Shown: positions 14,622 to 18,800 of the stretch, piece after piece | Numbering within the stretch: position 1 is the stretch's first letter | How the letters are laid out: each line of letters starts with the position of its first letter | Assembly: GCA_023427845.1 (NCBI GenBank) | Contig: JAEYZX010000171.1 | Coordinates: 1-18,800 of the forward strand | Direction of reading: 5' to 3' | Length of the DNA stretch: 18,800 nt | From: Bacteroidota bacterium | GTDB taxonomy: Bacteria; Bacteroidota; Bacteroidia; Flavobacteriales; Flavobacteriaceae | Notes under the pieces: generated by a model | The model's database searches: none | Told to the model about the DNA's origin: nothing | Seen by the model: the letters and a program-made list of their open reading frames with translations, nothing else | Translations under genes and position numbers: made by a program

Positions 14622-15083
14622 CTACTTCACCATTGTGAGCGTTGTATTCAATTTTTCACATTCGCGTTCGTAGACCTCACGTCGAAGTCCGCTGCTGGAA
14701 AAGCGGTGATCCCTTTTATTGTAATACAGTTCAATTCCTTTATCCTCACAATATTGGCGTCCGGTAAAATTTTTGTTTTTGTATTCTTCGCCGATTATCC
14801 TTACATGGATGGTAAATGACTTCAAAATATCTTCCAGGTCTTGTTCAGTTGCGTAAGGCACAATTTCATCAACGAATTTGCATCCTTTAAGCTGAATGTA
14901 ACGTTCGACGACCGACTGTGTGGGCATGTTTTTTTCAGGTCGGTCCAATGTCGGGTCAGTTTGAAGTCCGACGATTAAATAATCACAAACTGTTTTTGCA
15001 TCCTCGAGCATTCTGATGTGCCCGGCGTGCAATAAATCAAACGCGCTGAAGGTAATCCCTATCCGTGGAGTATTGTTCTGCAT
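14622..15083 (-). CDS. Cytidylyltransferase-like nucleotidyltransferase (TagD-like), 153 aa
   Basis: A single nucleotidyltransferase domain of the HxGH superfamily. The nucleotide-binding motif HAGH lies at residues 19-22, in GITFSAFDLLHAGHIRML. The RIIGEEYKNKNFTG segment lies near 114-127, and RDHRFSSSGLRREV near 136-149 stands where the family has its RxxxISST-type signature. Length and motifs fit the glycerol-3-phosphate cytidylyltransferase group, which couples CTP to a sugar- or polyol-phosphate. The true substrate is not certain; an adenylyltransferase for a heptose or similar is an alternative. It is divergent from the glycosyltransferase gene at 15368, which suggests a link to surface polysaccharide synthesis. 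Confidence 0.85.
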   Translation of the reverse strand: MQNNTPRIGITFSAFDLLHAGHIRMLEDAKTVCDYLIVGLQTDPTLDRPEKNMPTQSVVERYIQLKGCKFVDEIVPYATEQDLEDILKSFTIHVRIIGEEYKNKNFTGRQYCEDKGIELYYNKRDHRFSSSGLRREVYERECEKLNTTLTMVK

Positions 15084-15113
15084 AATATTGGTTTTAAAAT
15101 TTTTGATGAAGTC

Positions 15114-15131
15114 TGACGCAAGTGAGCGTCA
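15114..15131. repeat. Inverted repeat in the leader of the nucleotidyltransferase gene
   Basis: TGACGC (15114-15119) and GCGTCA (15126-15131) form a perfect 6-bp inverted repeat around a 6-nt centre. It lies 31 bp upstream of the minus-strand ATG at 15083. It could be an operator or an mRNA hairpin, depending on where transcription starts. Confidence 0.4.
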
Positions 15132-15296
15132 CACAAAGATGCGGCAACGATTCTATTTCCATGTTATAGAATTTTTCGTACAGCTTGCACAATGTTCAAA
15201 ACTTCAATTAAGTCGGTACGAAATTTCTTGATAACCTAAAATCATGCAATGAAATAGCGAAATTGTATAAACAACGATTTTCGCAAAAATCCAAAA

Positions 15297-15327
15297 TTTG
15301 TATTGCAGTGCCAAGTTTCGCGATTTG
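15297..15327 (+). promoter_or_regulatory. Possible promoter of the glycosyltransferase-mutase operon
   Basis: TTTG (15297-15300), a 19-bp gap and GCGATTTG (15320-15327) fit the Bacteroidota promoter spacing, but the TA of the -7 element is replaced by GC. If real, the -7 element lies in the centre of the inverted repeat at 15308-15340. Confidence 0.25.
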
Positions 15328-15340
15328 AAGCACTTGGCAC
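15308..15340. repeat. Perfect 9-bp inverted repeat upstream of the glycosyltransferase
   Basis: GTGCCAAGT (15308-15316) and ACTTGGCAC (15332-15340) are exact reverse complements. Inside them TTC/GAA can extend the stem past a two-base bulge, leaving a 7-nt loop. It ends 27 bp before the ATG. No T-run follows on either strand, so it does not look like a terminator; an operator or a structured 5' leader is more likely. Confidence 0.6.
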
Positions 15341-15367
15341 CACATAACGAAAAAAACGCAAAATGAC

Positions 15368-16501
15368 ATGGAAAAGATTAAAACCAACCAATCCCGAGCA
15401 ACAACTTCAAATTCTACTAACGGAAATGAAAATTATGACATGGTGGTATTTTGCCACCTGCGATGGGAATTTGTATACCAACGGCCGCAGCATATAATCA
15501 GTAGGCTCGCCAAATCACTAAAAATCCTGCTTATCGAAGAACCGATACCATTTGAACCGGGAGATGAGAATACCGGAAATTTAATCAGAATCCATTCAAA
15601 CCTGCATGTGCTGCAACCTCGCACAACGTCGATCGGTGCAATAAAAAATATTTTACCACAATTTGTAAAGAATCGTGATATAAGCGTTGGATGGTTTTAC
15701 TCACCTTCATTTGTTTGCGTATTGCCCGAGTTTAATTTTGGTACGATAGTATATGATTGCATGGACGAACTAACGTTGTTCAAAGGCGCTCCGGCACAAC
15801 TAATTGAACAGGAAAAATTCCTGTTAGCATACGCAGACATTGTATTTACGGGTGGGAAATCACTATACGAATCCAAAGCAAAACTACATGACAATGTACA
15901 TTGCTTCCCGAGTTCGGTCGATCAGGAGCATTTTGCGAAAGCCCTCAACGGAGTGGCGATTCCAGAAGATATTGCAAGCATACCATCTCCAATTGTTGGC
16001 TACTTCGGGGTCATCGACGAACGGATCGATCTCGAGCTCCTCGATGAAACTGCAAAGCTGAATCCGAAAGTATCATTTGTAATGATTGGGCCACTAGCCA
16101 AAATAGGAGATGAAGATTTACCTCGCAGATCCAACATTCACTACCTCGGAATGAAATCGTATGAGGTATTGCCGAATTACCTCAAAGCATTTTCAATCGC
16201 AATGATGCCATTTGCATTAAACGACGCCACAAAATTCATCAGTCCGACCAAGACCCTTGAATACATAGCGGCGGGAAAACCGGTCATTTCCACTGCTGTC
16301 AAGGATGTTGTGCGGGACTATAGTCATTGTGTACCGATTGTATCGTCGGCAACCGAATTCACAAAAGCCATCGATGATATACTCACCAATACCGACAGTG
16401 TATCTCTGGAGGCCGATTATCGCGAGATATTGAACAGGACATCCTGGAACAGTACAGTAAACCAAATGAGCGCAATTATCAGCAAAACCGTACAGCAATG
16501 A
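15368..16501 (+). CDS. Glycosyltransferase, GT4-like GT-B fold, 377 aa
   Basis: The N-terminal half has the WEFVYQRPQHI motif (33-43) found in a group of GT-B glycosyltransferases, after a poorly conserved polar leader of about 20 residues. The C-terminal nucleotide-sugar-binding half starts near 208 (PIVGYFGVIDERID) and contains SPTKTLEYIAAGKPVIST (292-309), the family's donor-binding region with Glu298. There is no TM segment, so it is cytosolic or peripherally membrane-bound. The stop overlaps the start of the mutase gene (ATGA at 16498-16501), so the enzymes are made together. It probably transfers a sugar, perhaps galactofuranose, to a cell-surface glycan or lipid. Donor and acceptor are inferred only. 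An ATG at 15363 is out of frame and soon stops. Confidence 0.87.
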   Translation: MEKIKTNQSRATTSNSTNGNENYDMVVFCHLRWEFVYQRPQHIISRLAKSLKILLIEEPIPFEPGDENTGNLIRIHSNLHVLQPRTTSIGAIKNILPQFVKNRDISVGWFYSPSFVCVLPEFNFGTIVYDCMDELTLFKGAPAQLIEQEKFLLAYADIVFTGGKSLYESKAKLHDNVHCFPSSVDQEHFAKALNGVAIPEDIASIPSPIVGYFGVIDERIDLELLDETAKLNPKVSFVMIGPLAKIGDEDLPRRSNIHYLGMKSYEVLPNYLKAFSIAMMPFALNDATKFISPTKTLEYIAAGKPVISTAVKDVVRDYSHCVPIVSSATEFTKAIDDILTNTDSVSLEADYREILNRTSWNSTVNQMSAIISKTVQQ

Positions 16502-17655
16502 GAAATTATGATATCGTGGTTATTGGCGCTGGCATATCAGGAGCGGTCCTCGCCCAACATTATGCAGCAATCGGAAAAACGGTACTGGTAATCGAAAAAC
16601 GTGATCATATCGCAGGAAACTGCTACGATTACATTGATGAGAACGGAATTCTGGTTTCGAAATATGGCGCTCACCTATTTCACACAAATGAAGAAGATGT
16701 ATGGGAATACGTGAATCGCTTTTCTGACTGGTACCCATGGGAACATAAAGTTATTGCAAAGGTCGACGGTAAACTTGTGCCGATCCCTGTGAACATTACG
16801 ACTGTCAATGAACTTTTCGGGCTGGATCTTCAAACTGAAGAACAAATGAAAGAATGGCTCGAGCATAACAGGATCCCAATCGAAAACCCTAAAGACGGTC
16901 GCGAGGCGGTACTTTCAAAAGTTGGGTCTGAACTTTATGAGAAAATGTTCCGCCACTATACCAAAAAGCAATGGGATAAATATCCGGAGGAACTTCATGC
17001 CTCAGTATTGGAAAGAATCCCTGTCCGCACAAATTTCGACGACCGTTATTTTTCTGATAAATATCAGGCATTGCCAACGGGCGGATACACACAGCTATTT
17101 GCAAATATTTTAAATCATCCAAATATCGAAGTAAGGCTCAATACTGACTATTTCGATATTCGTGACGGGATTTCCGGATATGAAAAATTATTCTATACAG
17201 GCCCCGTGGATCGTTATTTCGATTTTAAACACAGCCTTGTCGAAAAACTTGAATACCGTTCAATCAATTTTGTGTCCGAAACTGTGGACGCCGAATTCTT
17301 TCAGGAGAATTCAGTCGTGAATTATCCCGGCACCGAAGTCGATTTTACAAGAATAATCGAATACAAGCACTTTGGTAATCAGGTTTCCGATAAAACGACG
17401 ATTGTTCGTGAATTTACAGTCGATGAAGGAGAGCCGTATTATCCGGTGCCGAACGCAAGAAATCAAGAGATTTACGACAAATACAAAGCCGAAGCGGATA
17501 AACTGACCGATGTGTATTTTGTAGGCCGCCTTGCGAATTACAAATACTTCAATATGGATCAGGCATTCAAGAATGCAATGGATTTATTTAAAAAACTTGA
17601 ACAGAATACCGGAAGTAAGAATCAGCGGGAGGTGCTTTCGAACGAAGCGATTTAA
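16498..17655 (+). CDS. glf: UDP-galactopyranose mutase, 385 aa
   Basis: This flavoenzyme converts UDP-galactopyranose to UDP-galactofuranose in the cytosol. The FAD-binding motif GAGISG is at 10-15, followed by IEKRDHIAGN. The family motif YGAHLFHT is at 56-63, with YTKKQW at 154-159. RIPVRTNFDDRYFSDKYQALP at 173-193 supplies Arg173 and Tyr184, at positions matching the catalytic residues of the characterised bacterial enzymes. FTRIIEYKHF (283-292) and NYKYFNMDQ near the end complete the active site. Length is normal for the family, with a short polar tail. It is the second gene of the pair with the glycosyltransferase, overlapping by 4 bp, and ends at a strong terminator. Confidence 0.96.
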   Translation: MRNYDIVVIGAGISGAVLAQHYAAIGKTVLVIEKRDHIAGNCYDYIDENGILVSKYGAHLFHTNEEDVWEYVNRFSDWYPWEHKVIAKVDGKLVPIPVNITTVNELFGLDLQTEEQMKEWLEHNRIPIENPKDGREAVLSKVGSELYEKMFRHYTKKQWDKYPEELHASVLERIPVRTNFDDRYFSDKYQALPTGGYTQLFANILNHPNIEVRLNTDYFDIRDGISGYEKLFYTGPVDRYFDFKHSLVEKLEYRSINFVSETVDAEFFQENSVVNYPGTEVDFTRIIEYKHFGNQVSDKTTIVREFTVDEGEPYYPVPNARNQEIYDKYKAEADKLTDVYFVGRLANYKYFNMDQAFKNAMDLFKKLEQNTGSKNQREVLSNEAI

Positions 17656-17659
17656 ATAC

Positions 17660-17691
17660 AAATTCGGGTTCCAAGTAGACCCGAATTTTTT
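17660..17691 (+). terminator. Strong intrinsic terminator of the glycosyltransferase-glf operon
   Basis: AAATTCGGGT (17660-17669) pairs perfectly with ACCCGAATTT (17679-17688) around a 9-nt loop, and the T-run continues to 17691. It begins 5 bp after the glf stop. Confidence 0.9.
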
Positions 17692-17849
17692 ATCCATCGA
17701 TGTAAATCCCACGATTCATCTGAAGGTAAAAATGCCAAACTTTTCATATCCACTGCTTTTAAATAGTGCAATAAAGACTAAAAATTGTATAAGTATTCTG
17801 CAATTTGCTTAATTAATTTTGAATGTAATAAATCCAAAATTAGCGAATT

Positions 17850-18167
17850 ATGAAAAAGTCACTTAAAATGAAAAGCCTGATTGTGGTTGCGGCACTCGCA
17901 CTTGGAACGATGACCTCGTGCAAGGACCAAAACAGCAACACAGAAAGTACCGACATGGAAACGACAACAGATACGTATTCGACCGACACTGATGCAACAA
18001 CCACAGATATGGATACCGGAACCGCAACCGATACAACCGGAATGGGAGCAGGTACAGGAACTGATGGAACGGGCGGAACCGGTGGTACAACCGGAAGCGG
18101 AACGGGAACCGATGGAACCGGAACTGGTGGAACCGGAACTGGTGGAACCGGCACCACAACTCCTTAA
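17850..18167 (+). CDS. Thr/Gly/Asp-rich low-complexity lipoprotein, 105 aa
   Basis: An N-terminal signal peptide with lipobox MTSC places the lipidated Cys at residue 24. An alternative Met at residue 7 (17868) would give a shorter signal. The mature chain has two parts: an acidic Thr/Asp/Ser stretch (about 25-60), then a Gly/Thr tail built on GTG, GTGTD and GTGG units, ending in GTTTP. There is no folded domain to see; it looks like a flexible surface or periplasmic tether. The repeat region is open in several frames on both strands, which is a side effect of composition. A perfect terminator follows. The 194 bp before it contain the previous terminator and AT-rich DNA without a gene. Confidence 0.78.
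   Translation: MKKSLKMKSLIVVAALALGTMTSCKDQNSNTESTDMETTTDTYSTDTDATTTDMDTGTATDTTGMGAGTGTDGTGGTGGTTGSGTGTDGTGTGGTGTGGTGTTTP
18114..18151. repeat. 15-bp tandem repeat inside the low-complexity lipoprotein gene
   Basis: The unit GGAACCGGAACTGGT occurs twice in full (18114-18128, 18129-18143), followed by an 8-bp partial copy to 18151. It is in frame (5 codons), so copy changes would lengthen or shorten the Gly/Thr tail without a frameshift. Confidence 0.85.
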
Positions 18168-18212
18168 CACTTAAGCATTCTGTAGATTATTGGTTAAACT
18201 ATTTTGCTTAAG

Positions 18213-18239
18213 AAAATCCCCACAATGGTGGGGATTTTT
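18213..18239. terminator. Perfect intrinsic terminator after the lipoprotein gene
   Basis: AAAATCCCCAC (18213-18223) pairs with GTGGGGATTTT (18228-18238) around the tetraloop AATG. With A-runs on the left and T-runs on the right, it can work in both directions. Downstream is the MgtC-like gene start at 18266. Confidence 0.92.
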
Positions 18240-18265
18240 AATGGAAATTAAATTATATTTAAACT

Positions 18266-18800
18266 ATGCTTGAATGGAGTGAAATATTATTGAGACTAGC
18301 ATTGGCTGCTTTGTTCGGAGCCGCAGTCGGACTCGAACGCGAACGGAAGGAATGGGCGGCCGGCGCAGGAATGCGAACGCATATGATGGTATGTCTCGGG
18401 TCGTGCCTTACAATGATGGTTTCATCATTCGGATTTATGGATATTATTAATCATCCCCATGTTAGTCTGGATCCATCGCGTGTAGCTTCACAGGTCATAA
18501 GCGGAATCGGATTTTTAGGAGCCGGTACGATATTGTTCCTGAAACCTGCTACGGTAAAGGGACTTACAACTGCATCGGGATTGTGGACCATTGCGGGAAT
18601 AGGCCTTGCTACAGGAGGAGGAATGTATTTTGCTGCGACAGCAGCGACACTCATCGCAATTGTAATATTGTGGGGCCTTCAAGTCGTACAGCAAAAAATG
18701 GCGCTGAAAGGTACATTAAAATCCCTGCGCGTCACTACAACAGAAAAACAGGCCACCAATGAAATTCTAGAAAAACTCTGGAATAAAGACAATATAGAGG
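18266..18800 (+). CDS. MgtC/SapB-family membrane protein, 3' truncated by window edge
   Basis: The frame opens at ATG 18266 and runs without a stop to the end of the window (178 codons). The MgtC signature is complete: GLERERKEWAAGAGMRTHMM (about 24-43), SRVASQVISGIGFLGAGTI (about 73-91) and KGLTTASGLWTIAGIGLATG (about 101-120), in four to five TM helices. After the last helix a soluble part begins (from about 150), as in members with a C-terminal ACT-like domain. Family members are inner-membrane proteins tied to growth under low magnesium or to virulence in some species; the role here is not known. The start lies 26 bp after the lipoprotein terminator, so its promoter must be short or overlap that hairpin. 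Confidence 0.9.
   Translation, partial: MLEWSEILLRLALAALFGAAVGLERERKEWAAGAGMRTHMMVCLGSCLTMMVSSFGFMDIINHPHVSLDPSRVASQVISGIGFLGAGTILFLKPATVKGLTTASGLWTIAGIGLATGGGMYFAATAATLIAIVILWGLQVVQQKMALKGTLKSLRVTTTEKQATNEILEKLWNKDNIE

Noticed and set aside
17840..18174. Several ORFs on both strands over the low-complexity lipoprotein (Pro/Val-rich and Gln/Glu-rich frames)
   Set aside because: They are caused by the repetitive GC-rich sequence. Only the plus frame from 17850 has a signal peptide, a lipobox and a terminator placed after its stop.

Overview
The window reads as chromosomal DNA of a member of the Bacteroidota, most likely a Flavobacterium-like species. Supporting signs are a SusC/RagA-style TonB-dependent receptor with an N-terminal carboxypeptidase-like regulatory domain, a DUF3606 protein, a NUMOD4/HNH protein of the flavobacterial type, near absence of Shine-Dalgarno sequences, and TAnnTTTG-like -7 promoter elements. 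I see no rRNA, tRNA, insertion sequence, phage gene or CRISPR array. Family names come from motif recognition, not from database searches.

Layout: (1) 1-472, the 3' part of a short-chain dehydrogenase gene, followed by a terminator and a gene-poor stretch that may carry a minus-strand small RNA. (2) 855-3548, a four-gene plus-strand run: Cys-containing lipoprotein, seven-TM membrane protein, NarL-type histidine kinase and LuxR-type response regulator. The last three genes overlap or nearly abut, so they are probably one signalling unit. (3) 3757-5226, a secreted protein with a carboxypeptidase-like regulatory domain, then a six-copy heptamer repeat and a minus-strand DUF3606 gene with its own terminator. 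(4) 8499-5719 on the minus strand, a compact unit of unknown function: a possible 55-residue ORF, a three-TM protein with a repeat-like soluble tail, a 96-residue beta-rich protein and a secreted, probably outer-membrane protein. This is the least explained part of the window.

(5) 8643-11467 on the plus strand: a 58-residue one-TM protein, then a His/Cys-rich small protein and a TonB-dependent receptor 43 bp apart, which suggests metal or metallophore uptake. (6) 11525-14435: an APC-family permease, a tiny membrane protein, the NUMOD4/HNH protein and, convergent with it, a VTT/TVP38-type membrane protein; the last two share a CTAG stop. (7) 14622-17655: a TagD-like nucleotidyltransferase on the minus strand, divergent from a glycosyltransferase gene that overlaps a UDP-galactopyranose mutase gene. 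This is a small surface-glycan locus, probably for galactofuranose, ending in a strong terminator. (8) 17850-18800: a Thr/Gly-rich lipoprotein with a perfect terminator, and the 5' part of an MgtC/SapB-family gene cut by the window edge.

Most of the window is ordinary accessory and housekeeping content. The parts most worth checking are the 5719-8499 operon, the lipoprotein/7TM/HK/RR unit with its promoter palindrome, the possibly leaderless GTG gene at 8872, the hairpin at 15308-15340 and the possible small RNA near 553-745.
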